DNA from: Deltaproteobacteria bacterium UBA2385
GTDB taxonomy: Bacteria > Myxococcota_A > UBA796 > UBA2385
Direction: 5' to 3'
DNA: 11,840 nucleotides
Assembly: GCA_002343455.1 (NCBI GenBank)
Contig: DDSR01000429.1
Coordinates: 3,092 to 14,931, forward strand
Part shown: piece by piece, positions 5,235 through 11,826 of the stretch
Position numbering within the stretch: the first letter of the stretch is position 1
How the letters are laid out: the number at the start of each line of letters is the position of its first letter
Made by a program: the position numbers and the translations under genes
The notes under the pieces: generated by a model
The model's input: the letters and a program-made list of their open reading frames with translations, nothing else
The model's database searches: none
What the model was told of the DNA's origin: nothing

Positions 5235-6455
5235 ATGTCCTCGACGAGGTGGGTCATCTTCCGCCGAACCCTCCTGGTGCTGCTGATCGGCGGCGGCATG
5301 GCCCTGGCCGCCCGCAAGGCCCGGCAACCTCCGCCTCCGGTCGAGCCGCCCCCGCCGGTCGAGGCCGCCGTGCCCGCGCTGCCGACCGCCGCGCCCCTCT
5401 TCCCGGGGACGCTGCCGGTCTCGGCCCAGGCCCTGCCCGACGGCCTCGCCAGCCTCTCCGCCCAGGCCTGCAACGCCTGCCACGGCGAGCTGCACGACCG
5501 CTGGCAGGACAGCGCCCACGCCCAGGCCTGGTCCTCCCCGACCTTCCGCACCGCGCTGGAGCGCGTCGGCGAGACGACCGGCTGCACGGGCTGCCACCTG
5601 CCCCTGGCCAACCAGCACGCCCGGCTGGCCGCCGGCTACATCGAGGGCGACCTCGCCCGGCCCGATCTGCGCCCCAACCCCGCCTGGGAGCCCACCCTGA
5701 TGAGCGAGGGGGTCAGCTGCGCGGCCTGCCATGTGCGCGACGGCAAGGTGCTGACGACCCGGACCGAGGGGCAGGCGCCGCACCCGCTGGCCACCAGCGC
5801 CGAGCTCGGCAGCAGCGAGCACTGCGCCTCCTGCCACCAGCTGACCTGGCCCGGCGCCGACAAGCCCCTCTACGACACCTATGGGGAGTGGAGCCGCAGC
5901 GCCTACGCCCAGGCCGGGGTGGGCTGCGTGGACTGCCATATGCCCGCCCGCGCTGGCAGCGCGACCGGGACCCGCTTCGCCGCCGTCCCCGACCACGGCT
6001 TCCCCGCCGATCCGGCCCGCGCCCTCTCCATCCTGGTGCGCACAGACGCGGTCGAGGTCACCCGCGGCCAGCCCTTCGTCGCCACCATCACCCTCCAGAA
6101 CACCGGCGCGGGCCACGATCTGCCCACCGGCAGCCCCTTCATCGGCTGGCGGGGCGTCTCCACCCTGCGCGACGCCGACGGCAAGAGCCTCGTCGCGCCC
6201 GGCCTGCTCGACCTCGCCCGCGACGTCAGCGACGCGCCGCCATGGACCACCCTGGCCGACAGCCGGCTGGTCGCGGGCTCCGAGCGCAGCTTCGAGCACC
6301 GCTTCACCGCTGACCAGAAGCTGAAGGCGGGCCGGGGCAGCCTCGTGGTGGCCGTCTACCGGGTCAGCCCGGCCGAGCGGCTCGACGCCCGCTGGAACCC
6401 GGACAAGGCCGGGGCTCCGATCCTCGTCCAGCGGATCCCCCTCTCCATCCTGTAG
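5235..6455 (+). CDS. periplasmic five-heme cytochrome c, cytochrome c554-like
   Basis: The 406-residue protein is an exported multiheme electron carrier. Five CxxCH heme-attachment motifs are seen: Cys79-His83, Cys117-His121, Cys162-His166, Cys197-His201 and Cys231-His235. The first lies in a stretch resembling the cytochrome c554 family (CHGELHDRWQDSAHAQAW). Further histidines (87, 95, 128, 183, 196, 254, 294) could serve as distal ligands. An N-terminal basic and hydrophobic segment (10-26) acts as a Sec signal or membrane anchor. It is followed by a Pro-rich spacer with PPPPVE twice (33-44). Residues from about 265 form a beta-rich heme-free domain with the GHDLPTG motif often seen at the end of such cytochromes. 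The ATG at 5235 is chosen because the signal follows at once, although no good ribosome site precedes it. The frame is open to 5007, but that part is Arg/Pro-rich. The redox partner is unknown; mqnD two genes on suggests a menaquinone-linked chain. Confidence 0.85.
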   Translation: MSSTRWVIFRRTLLVLLIGGGMALAARKARQPPPPVEPPPPVEAAVPALPTAAPLFPGTLPVSAQALPDGLASLSAQACNACHGELHDRWQDSAHAQAWSSPTFRTALERVGETTGCTGCHLPLANQHARLAAGYIEGDLARPDLRPNPAWEPTLMSEGVSCAACHVRDGKVLTTRTEGQAPHPLATSAELGSSEHCASCHQLTWPGADKPLYDTYGEWSRSAYAQAGVGCVDCHMPARAGSATGTRFAAVPDHGFPADPARALSILVRTDAVEVTRGQPFVATITLQNTGAGHDLPTGSPFIGWRGVSTLRDADGKSLVAPGLLDLARDVSDAPPWTTLADSRLVAGSERSFEHRFTADQKLKAGRGSLVVAVYRVSPAERLDARWNPDKAGAPILVQRIPLSIL

Positions 6456-6489
6456 TCTCTCCTCCCTTCCCTCGACAACGGGGCCCGTC

Positions 6490-7716
6490 GTGATCCGATA
6501 CACCGCCCTCTCCGACACCGGTCGTCGCCGCAAGAGCAACGAGGACGCGATGCTCGCCGATGTCGAGAACGGCGTCTTCGTCGTCGCCGATGGGGTCGGC
6601 GGTCGCGCCGCCGGCGAGGTGGCCAGCAGCATCACCATCGAGACCTTCCAGGCCGCCGCGCCCTCGCTGGCCGAGGCGGTCAGGGCCTACGCCGCCCGCC
6701 CGGAGTGGTCGACGCGCAACGCCGTGCTCGAGCTGCTGGAGTCGGTCTGCCAGAGCGCCAGCCGCCGGGTCTACGACGAGGCCGAGTCCAACAACCGCCG
6801 CGGCATGACCACCACCCTGGTCGCCTGCGTGGTCGGGGGCGGGGCCTGCTTCCTGGCCCACGTCGGCGACTCGCGCGCCTACCTCGTGCGCGACGGCCTG
6901 ATCCGCCAGCTCACCGAGGACCACTCGATGGTCAACGAGCTGGTCCGCAGCGGCCAGATGAGCCGCGACCAGGCCCTGCGCTCGCGCTACCGCAACGTCA
7001 TCACCCGGGCGATCGGCCTCTACCCGACCGTCCAGGCCGACCTGATGTCGATGGAGAGCCTGCCCGGAGACCGGGTGCTGCTCTCCTCCGACGGCCTCTC
7101 CGACATGGTCGACCAGCCGCGCATCGAGGCCGTCGCCGCCGAGAACGACATCGACACGGCCGGCCGCCGCCTGATCGAGGAGGCCCTGGCCGGCGGCGGG
7201 CACGACAACGTCACGGTCGTCATGGTCGAGCCCGAGGCCACCCCCCAGACCGAGGCCGCCCGCGCGCGCGCCCGCATCATGGAGACCCTCTTCCTCTTCG
7301 AGGGCATGCCATTCCACGTGCGCCTGCGCGTCTCCCGCATCTGCGAGGAGCTCTTCTTCACGCCGGGCCAGCAGCTCGTGCGCGAGGGCGAGACCGGGGA
7401 CGCCATGTACGCCATCGTCCAGGGCGAGGTGCGCGTCCTCAACCACGGGGTCGAGCTGGCCCGCCTCGACGCCGGCCAGCACTTCGGCGAGCTGGGCCTG
7501 GTCGAGCCCATCCAGACCCGCACGGCCACGGTCGAGGGCGCCTCCTTCGGCTCGGCCATCGTCGTGCGCCGCCGGCTGCTCACCGAGTTCTGCCAGCGCG
7601 AGCCCGAGGTCGGCAGCCAGATCCTGTGGCGGCTGCTCTCGGCGCTGGGCACCCGCCTCGCCACGACCAACGAGCTGGCAGCCCGGACCCTCGGCGCCGC
7701 GCCGACCGCTCGATGA
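6490..7716 (+). CDS. PP2C-type Ser/Thr phosphatase fused to a cyclic-nucleotide-binding domain
   Basis: The 408-residue protein joins two regulatory domains. Residues 1-248 are a PPM/PP2C phosphatase: SDTGRRRKSNEDA (8-20), VVADGVGG (31-38, Asp34 binding metal), AHVGDSRAYLVRDG (123-136), LLSSDGLSDMV (197-207, Asp201) and GGGHDNVTVV (235-244, Asp239). The metal-binding acids are all present, so it should be active on phosphoserine/threonine. Residues 270-390 form a cNMP-binding beta-roll (CRP/PKA-R fold) with the phosphate-binding cassette FGELGLVEPIQTRTATV, including Glu334 and Arg344. No membrane segment is seen, so it should be cytoplasmic. The start is a GTG at 6490, where the canonical PP2C beginning falls; no strong ribosome site is visible. 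It sits 34 bp after the cytochrome gene and 22 bp before mqnD. It probably reverses a Hanks-type kinase under cyclic-nucleotide control; ligand and substrate are unknown. Confidence 0.9.
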   Translation: MIRYTALSDTGRRRKSNEDAMLADVENGVFVVADGVGGRAAGEVASSITIETFQAAAPSLAEAVRAYAARPEWSTRNAVLELLESVCQSASRRVYDEAESNNRRGMTTTLVACVVGGGACFLAHVGDSRAYLVRDGLIRQLTEDHSMVNELVRSGQMSRDQALRSRYRNVITRAIGLYPTVQADLMSMESLPGDRVLLSSDGLSDMVDQPRIEAVAAENDIDTAGRRLIEEALAGGGHDNVTVVMVEPEATPQTEAARARARIMETLFLFEGMPFHVRLRVSRICEELFFTPGQQLVREGETGDAMYAIVQGEVRVLNHGVELARLDAGQHFGELGLVEPIQTRTATVEGASFGSAIVVRRRLLTEFCQREPEVGSQILWRLLSALGTRLATTNELAARTLGAAPTAR

Positions 7717-7723
7717 TCGAGCG
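7707..7723. repeat. 17-bp inverted repeat centred on the phosphatase stop codon
   Basis: CGCTCGAT (7707-7714) and ATCGAGCG (7716-7723) are perfect complements around one G. The TGA stop (7714-7716) is the exact centre. As RNA it would form a six-pair stem CGCTCG/CGAGCG with an ATGAT loop, 15 bp before the mqnD start. It may tune read-through or translation of mqnD; no U-tract follows, so it is not a classical terminator. Confidence 0.7.
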
Positions 7724-7738
7724 CCCGACAGGCCCCCG

Positions 7739-8590
7739 ATGAGCACCCTCCAGCGTGTGCGCTGCGCCGTCAGCCCGGACGCCGACGACCTCTTCATGTT
7801 CCGGGCGCTGATCCTGGGCCTCGTCCCCACCCCGGGCCTGGACTTCGTCGTCCAGACCGCCGACACCGACGCGCTCAACCGCCTCGCGGACGGCTCGCTG
7901 GATGCGGAAGTCAACGCCATCAGCGTCGCCTGGTACCCGCGCATCGCCGACCGCTGGCAGCTCCTCCCCCACGGCGGCTCGGTCGGTCGCGGCTACGGCC
8001 CGGTCCTGGTCGCCCCGCGCCCCCTCTCCCTGGCCGAGCTGGACGGCGCCCGCATCGGCGTGCCCGGCCTCTCCACGACGGCCCGGCTGGTCATGGGCCT
8101 CGCGGCGCGCTTCCAGCCGGTCGTGCTGCCGATCGTGCCTCCCGAGCGGGTCTTCCAGGCCCTGGCCGCGGGCGAGGTCGATGCCGCTGTGCTGATCCAC
8201 GAGGGGCGGCTGACCTTCCAGGAGCACGGCCTGCACGCCATCCTGGACCTGGGGCAGTGGTGGTTCGAGCAGACGGGGCTGCCCCTGCCGCTGGGGGGCA
8301 ACGTCATCCGCCGCGACCTGGGGCCCGAGCTCATCGAGCGCATCTCGCAGGCCATCCGGGCCAGCATCCGACACGGGCTGGAGCACCGGGACGAGGCCAT
8401 CGACTGGCTGCTTCAGAGGCCCGGTCCGCTGACCCGCCCCGAGCAGGTCGACGCCTACCTGGAGCTGTACGCCAACCAGGACACGCTGGACTACGGCGAG
8501 GACGGTCGGCAGGGCATCGTCGAGCTGCTGCGCCGCGGGGCCCTGGCGGGCCTGGTGCCGGCCTGCGCCACCCCGGATTTCGCGCCCTGA
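7739..8590 (+). CDS. mqnD: 1,4-dihydroxy-6-naphthoate synthase (futalosine menaquinone pathway)
   Basis: The 283-residue protein matches MqnD, which converts cyclic dehypoxanthinyl futalosine to 1,4-dihydroxy-6-naphthoate in the futalosine route to menaquinone. The fold is that of periplasmic binding proteins, but no signal peptide is present, so it acts in the cytoplasm. Family marks are SPDADDLFMF (12-21), YGPVLVA (86-92), GLSTTARLV (110-118), IHEGRLTF (153-160) with the proposed catalytic His154, and DLGQWWFEQTGLPLPLGGN (170-188). The length is normal. The N-terminal motif reads DADD rather than the more common CPND; I recall the former from epsilonproteobacterial-type members. No other mqn gene lies in the window, so the pathway is dispersed. 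The ATG at 7739 follows the phosphatase by 22 bp and lacks a strong ribosome site, which suggests coupling. The MqnA sister family is the main alternative, but the HEGRLTF and WWFEQTGLPLPLG signatures favour MqnD. Confidence 0.88.
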   Translation: MSTLQRVRCAVSPDADDLFMFRALILGLVPTPGLDFVVQTADTDALNRLADGSLDAEVNAISVAWYPRIADRWQLLPHGGSVGRGYGPVLVAPRPLSLAELDGARIGVPGLSTTARLVMGLAARFQPVVLPIVPPERVFQALAAGEVDAAVLIHEGRLTFQEHGLHAILDLGQWWFEQTGLPLPLGGNVIRRDLGPELIERISQAIRASIRHGLEHRDEAIDWLLQRPGPLTRPEQVDAYLELYANQDTLDYGEDGRQGIVELLRRGALAGLVPACATPDFAP

Positions 8591-8597
8591 GTCAGGG
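8585..8597. repeat. 13-bp palindrome joining two convergent stop codons
   Basis: CCCTGA and TCAGGG surround a single G at 8591. The left arm ends with the mqnD stop (8588-8590). The right arm begins with the reverse-strand stop of the glycosyltransferase (8592-8594). The two genes are thus 1 bp apart, with no U-tract to mark a terminator on either strand. Confidence 0.75.
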
Positions 8598-10142
8598 GCC
8601 CGTGACCACCACGTAGAAGCTGGTGGGCACGCCCTTGTCGGGCACCCAGCCCTCGACCCGGGCCCAGCGCTTGCCGTCCAGCTCCTGCGGCAGCTCGGCG
8701 AGGATCCAGACCCCATCCCCGGGGCGGGCTTCGCGAGGCACGATCTCCACCTCCCGACCCTGGCCTTCCAGGTAGTAGATCAAGCTCGGCAGCCGCCAGG
8801 CGTCGACGAGGTGCACGCTCGCCCCGCCAGGAGCGAGCTGCTCGACGGTCTGGGCCACGCTCCAGGTGATGTGCAGGCGAGGTCGCAGCTCGGGCAGGCC
8901 CACCGTGAAGGCCAGCGCCAGCAGCACCGGGGCGCAGATCGCGCCGACCCCCAGCCCCAGGGCGCGGCGCCCGCGGGCGAGCAGGACCATCGCCGTCGGC
9001 CCGCTCAGCAGCAGCCAGGCCCCGCAGAGCGCCAGCCCCGGCAGGACGAGGTCCTCCTCCAGGGCGAGGCCGACGCCGATCAGGCCCAGGCCGAGGGCGA
9101 CCGAGACCAGGGCCGAGACCCACAGGCTCCAGCGCGGCGGGCCCTCGTCGTCGAGCAGGGGCTGCGCCGCCACCAGGGCGAGCGCGGGCCAGGCGCCCAG
9201 GCTGTAGGCGGGCAGCTTGCTGGAGAGCAGCTCCCAGACGATCCAGCCGCCGAGGAGCCAGGCCAGCAGGGCCCGCTCGCTGGCGAGGTCCCGGCGGCGG
9301 ACCAGCTGCAGGGCGCCCGCCAGCAGCAGCCCGGTCCAGGGCGTGGCGAAGAGCAGGAAGAGCAGCAGGTAGGTGCCCGGCGGGCCCGACTGGCCCAGCA
9401 CCGCCCCCGAGGTGCGCTTGAGCAGGTACCAGTCCAGCATCCAGCGCACGGTGGCGCCGCCGTCCTCCTGCCAGGTCCGCCAGCCCCAGGCCAGCAGCGG
9501 CAGGAAGCCGAGCAGCAGGGCGAGGGCCAGCCAGGTGCTCAGCAGCCGGCGGCGCTCGGGGTGGAGGATGGCCAGGGCCGGCAGACCGACCCCCAGGAAG
9601 ACCAGGATGGCCGGGCCCTTGGCCAGCAGGCCGATGGCGAGGCCCAGGCCGACGGAGAGGGCCCCCGATCGGCGGCCCTTCAGCACATCCAGCAGGCCGA
9701 AGAAGGCGATGGTCTCGCCCAGCAGCAGGGCGGGATCGACCAGCGCCACCCGGCCGAAGAGGGGGACGAGGCTGGTGGCCAGCAGCAGCGCGGCCAGGGC
9801 GGCGCGCTCCCGCCCGAAGTGAGCGGCCCCCCGCCAGGCGACCCAGAGCACGCTCAGCGAGAGGCAGAGGGCGCCCGGCAGGCGCAGGCTGAACCAGCTC
9901 TCGCCGAGCACGGTGAAGCTGGCGGCGATCAGCCACAGGGCCAGCGGCGGCTTGCGGTGCATCTCCGACCAGGGGTAGTCGTGCAGCACCCAGCTGCCCG
10001 ACTCGACCATGCCGCGGGCGAAGCCCGCATAGGCGGCCTCGTCCTGATCGAAGAGGGGCAGGCTGGCCGCTCCCGGCAGCAAGGACAGCGCCAGGAGCAG
10101 GAGCAGGAGGGCCATCTGGCGAGGGGGAGGCAGACCCGGCAT
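8592..10142 (-). CDS. GT39/ArnT-like polytopic membrane glycosyltransferase
   Basis: The 516-residue product resembles the GT-C fold dolichyl/undecaprenyl-phosphate mannosyltransferase and ArnT group, which move a sugar from a lipid-phosphate donor to protein, lipid A or another acceptor outside the inner membrane. About a dozen hydrophobic segments run from residue 10 to about 410. After the first comes the acidic catalytic-loop motif LFDQDEAAYAG (30-40, Asp34-Glu35), then HRKPPLALW (62-70), both hallmarks of the family. Further on are SSKLPAYSLGAWPAL and a soluble C-terminal domain of roughly 100 residues. The start is uncertain: ATGs at 10160, 10142 and 10115 all precede the first helix and none has a good ribosome site. 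The ATG at 10142 leaves the usual few residues before helix one and avoids overlap with the divergent gene. It is convergent with mqnD (1 bp). Donor and acceptor cannot be deduced. Confidence 0.8.
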   Translation of the reverse strand: MPGLPPPRQMALLLLLLALSLLPGAASLPLFDQDEAAYAGFARGMVESGSWVLHDYPWSEMHRKPPLALWLIAASFTVLGESWFSLRLPGALCLSLSVLWVAWRGAAHFGRERAALAALLLATSLVPLFGRVALVDPALLLGETIAFFGLLDVLKGRRSGALSVGLGLAIGLLAKGPAILVFLGVGLPALAILHPERRRLLSTWLALALLLGFLPLLAWGWRTWQEDGGATVRWMLDWYLLKRTSGAVLGQSGPPGTYLLLFLLFATPWTGLLLAGALQLVRRRDLASERALLAWLLGGWIVWELLSSKLPAYSLGAWPALALVAAQPLLDDEGPPRWSLWVSALVSVALGLGLIGVGLALEEDLVLPGLALCGAWLLLSGPTAMVLLARGRRALGLGVGAICAPVLLALAFTVGLPELRPRLHITWSVAQTVEQLAPGGASVHLVDAWRLPSLIYYLEGQGREVEIVPREARPGDGVWILAELPQELDGKRWARVEGWVPDKGVPTSFYVVVTGP

Positions 10143-10154
10143 TGCCCGGAGCGA

Positions 10155-10160
10155 TATCAT
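10155..10160 (+). promoter_or_regulatory. possible -10 element for a leaderless transcript
   Basis: TATCAT matches five of six bases of the TATAAT consensus and lies in the only AT-rich spot (GATATCAT) between two divergent starts. Transcription from it would begin close to the GTG at 10169, giving an mRNA with almost no leader. No -35 match is seen at the proper distance. The call is weak and rests on position and base composition. Confidence 0.3.
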
Positions 10161-10168
10161 CCCCGGAC

Positions 10169-10942
10169 GTGCTGCCGCCTCTCGCCCGACTCATCCCGCT
10201 CCTGCTGGCGGGCAGGCCTGCCCTCGCGGGAGAGGCGCTCCCCCCGGTCTCCGCGCGCCTGGGCTTCTCCTGGGAGGGGCAACGGGTGCCGCCCTTCTGG
10301 GTGGAGCCGCGCGACCGCGCGACCGCCTCGCTCCAGGCGACCGTGCAGCCGGATCCTCGCCTGGGCTTCGGCCTGGACCTGGACATCCGGCGCTGGGATG
10401 CGCGCCCCGAGGGGACCGTCTCGGGACCCGGCGATCTCAGCCTGCACAGCTGGGGGCGCCTCTGGCGGGGCCCGGTGCCCGGCGGCTTCGCCACCTGGGT
10501 CAAGCTGCCCAACGCCGACGATCTGACCGAGCTGGGGACCGACGAGACCGATCTGCACCTCGCCGCCACCGCCGGCAGCCGCCGCGGGGCCGCCTCGCTG
10601 CGGGCCTGGCTGGGCCTCGCCTCCCTGGGCGATCCCTTCAGCGGCGGAGGGCGAACCTGGCTGCCCGAGGGAGAGGCCCGCTTCGGCTGGGAGCTCGGCC
10701 CGGTCGAGGCGGTCGGTCGCCTCTCGGCCCTGCCCGGCGGCCCCCGGCCTCGGCCCATCGGCAGCCTCGCGCTCTCGCTGGAAGCGCGCTGCCCGCTGCT
10801 GGCCGGGGCGGAGCTGAGCCACGGCCTGGCCTCGTCGGGGCCGAGCCCGGGCCTGCGCGCCTGGCTGGGATGGGCTAGCGGCTGCACCTCTGAGCCCGAG
10901 GAGGAGGCCCGATGCTGCGATGGACCCCTTCCGGGGCGGTGA
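10169..10942 (+). CDS. signal-peptide-bearing, barrel-like outer membrane protein
   Basis: The 257-residue product is poorly known. It starts with a Sec-type signal peptide (LPPLARLIPLLLAGRPALAG, cleavage probably after ALA). It then alternates short strands rich in Trp, Leu, Arg and Gly with turns. The stretch WVKLPNADDLTELGTDETDL recalls the KLP..D...LGT..TD pattern of MetA-pathway-of-phenol-degradation/DUF3187-like outer-membrane proteins. I infer a small beta-barrel, without a substrate. The GTG at 10169 is chosen because it places the signal peptide at the very N-terminus. A TTG at 10142 in the same frame would add nine residues and overlap the divergent gene. The last 20 residues (SEPEEEARCCDGPLPGR and before) are charged and unlike a terminal barrel strand. 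They overlap the next gene by 31 bp, so the original end may have been earlier. Confidence 0.6.
   Translation: MLPPLARLIPLLLAGRPALAGEALPPVSARLGFSWEGQRVPPFWVEPRDRATASLQATVQPDPRLGFGLDLDIRRWDARPEGTVSGPGDLSLHSWGRLWRGPVPGGFATWVKLPNADDLTELGTDETDLHLAATAGSRRGAASLRAWLGLASLGDPFSGGGRTWLPEGEARFGWELGPVEAVGRLSALPGGPRPRPIGSLALSLEARCPLLAGAELSHGLASSGPSPGLRAWLGWASGCTSEPEEEARCCDGPLPGR
10901..10907 (+). promoter_or_regulatory. strong ribosome binding site inside the upstream gene
   Basis: GAGGAGG lies 4 nt before the ATG at 10912 and within the last codons of the barrel-like protein, whose residues there read EEEAR. It is the strongest Shine-Dalgarno in the window and fixes the start of the radical-SAM-like gene. 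Confidence 0.75.
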
Positions 10943-11826
10943 GCGCCCCGACGAGCGTGCAGATCCGGGTCCACCCGCTGGCGGGCAGCTCGGTCGCGGC
11001 GGGGGCTCCGACGCCCGGCCGCTCGCTGCGCCCCGAGGAGCTGCGGGCGGCCATCCTGCACTTCACCGCCGGGATGCGCACGCCGAGGACCCGACCCTGC
11101 ACGACGCTGCTGCTCTCCGGGCAGGGGCTGCTGAGCCTGCCCGAGCTGCCCGAGCTGCTCGCCCTGGCCGCGGCCGAGGGCATACAGGAGGTGGTCCTGC
11201 ACATCGGAGCCACCGTCGAGGAGATCGACCCTCCGCCCTTCCTGCCTGGGAGGCCCCCTCGGATCGCGCTGGCCTTGCCGGTGGTGGATCCCGCCGCTCC
11301 CGAGGTCCAGGCCATCGCCCGGGCCCGCCGCCGGGGGGTCCCCGTCTCGACGACCACCCTGCTCGACCGGGCGGCCCTGGCCTCGCTCGACGGGCTTGTG
11401 CCCCTGCTGAGCAGGCTGGGGGGGCCTCACACCCTCACCTGGCCACTGCCGACGGGGCCGGGGGCCGTGGCCTCGGCGCCTCCGCTCCGCGCCGCGCTCG
11501 ACCGGCTCCTGCCCGTGCTCGACCGGCTCCGGCCGCTCGTCCACGGCCTCGACCGGCCGCGCTCTGGCCTCAGCGTGAAGGGCCTGCCCGCCTGCTTCCT
11601 CGGCCCGCACGCCGACCTCGTCCACCGCACCGGCAACCGCTGGTACGTCGACGCCGAGCACCAGAGCGACAAGGCGCTGCTCTTCCTCCCCGACGTGCTC
11701 CGTTACGCCCGCCGCGAGGCCTGCCGCTTCTGCGCGCTGGCCGGCGCCTGCGACGGCTTCTTCGACTGCTACCTGGAGCAGGACGACTGCCCGCCCCTCG
11801 TCGCCGTGCTGGGTGCAACTAGCTAG
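10912..11826 (+). CDS. radical-SAM/Twitch-like protein lacking the CxxxCxxC motif
   Basis: The 304-residue product is not firmly recognised. Its layout recalls a radical SAM enzyme with a C-terminal Twitch/SPASM-type auxiliary cluster. The stretch LSGQGLLSLPELPELLALAAAEGI (split around residues 69-91) sits where GGEP..r.dlpeLi..a...Gi is seen. The C-terminal part has Cys228 in GLPACFLG, then CRFCALAGACDGF with Cys271, Cys274 and Cys280, the usual ligand spacing of a Twitch domain. Cys286 and Cys293 follow. The N-terminal strand where CxxxCxxC should lie reads VHPLAGSSVAAGAP, with no cysteine, so the SAM-binding cluster cannot form as in active members. A heptad-like segment (LDRLLPVLDRLRPL, 196-209) comes from a 14-bp direct repeat (11496-11509 and 11517-11530). 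It overlaps the barrel gene by 31 bp. It may be a dead paralogue acting as a partner or scaffold. An unrelated iron-sulfur protein is the alternative. Confidence 0.6.
   Translation: MLRWTPSGAVSAPTSVQIRVHPLAGSSVAAGAPTPGRSLRPEELRAAILHFTAGMRTPRTRPCTTLLLSGQGLLSLPELPELLALAAAEGIQEVVLHIGATVEEIDPPPFLPGRPPRIALALPVVDPAAPEVQAIARARRRGVPVSTTTLLDRAALASLDGLVPLLSRLGGPHTLTWPLPTGPGAVASAPPLRAALDRLLPVLDRLRPLVHGLDRPRSGLSVKGLPACFLGPHADLVHRTGNRWYVDAEHQSDKALLFLPDVLRYARREACRFCALAGACDGFFDCYLEQDDCPPLVAVLGATS

Noticed and set aside
6364..7944. A 526-codon minus-strand frame opposite the PP2C gene
   Set aside because: A shadow of the phosphatase, which has all its catalytic motifs; the shadow shows none.
10142..10168. 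A TTG start for the barrel-like protein at 10142
   Set aside because: It would put nine extra residues before the signal peptide and overlap the glycosyltransferase start; GTG at 10169 is cleaner.
8491..11661. A 1056-codon open frame on the minus strand, spanning mqnD's end to the last gene
   Set aside because: Its translation is low-complexity Arg/Pro/Gly/Ala without motifs. It runs antisense or out of frame to well-supported genes and is open only because stop codons are rare in GC-rich DNA.
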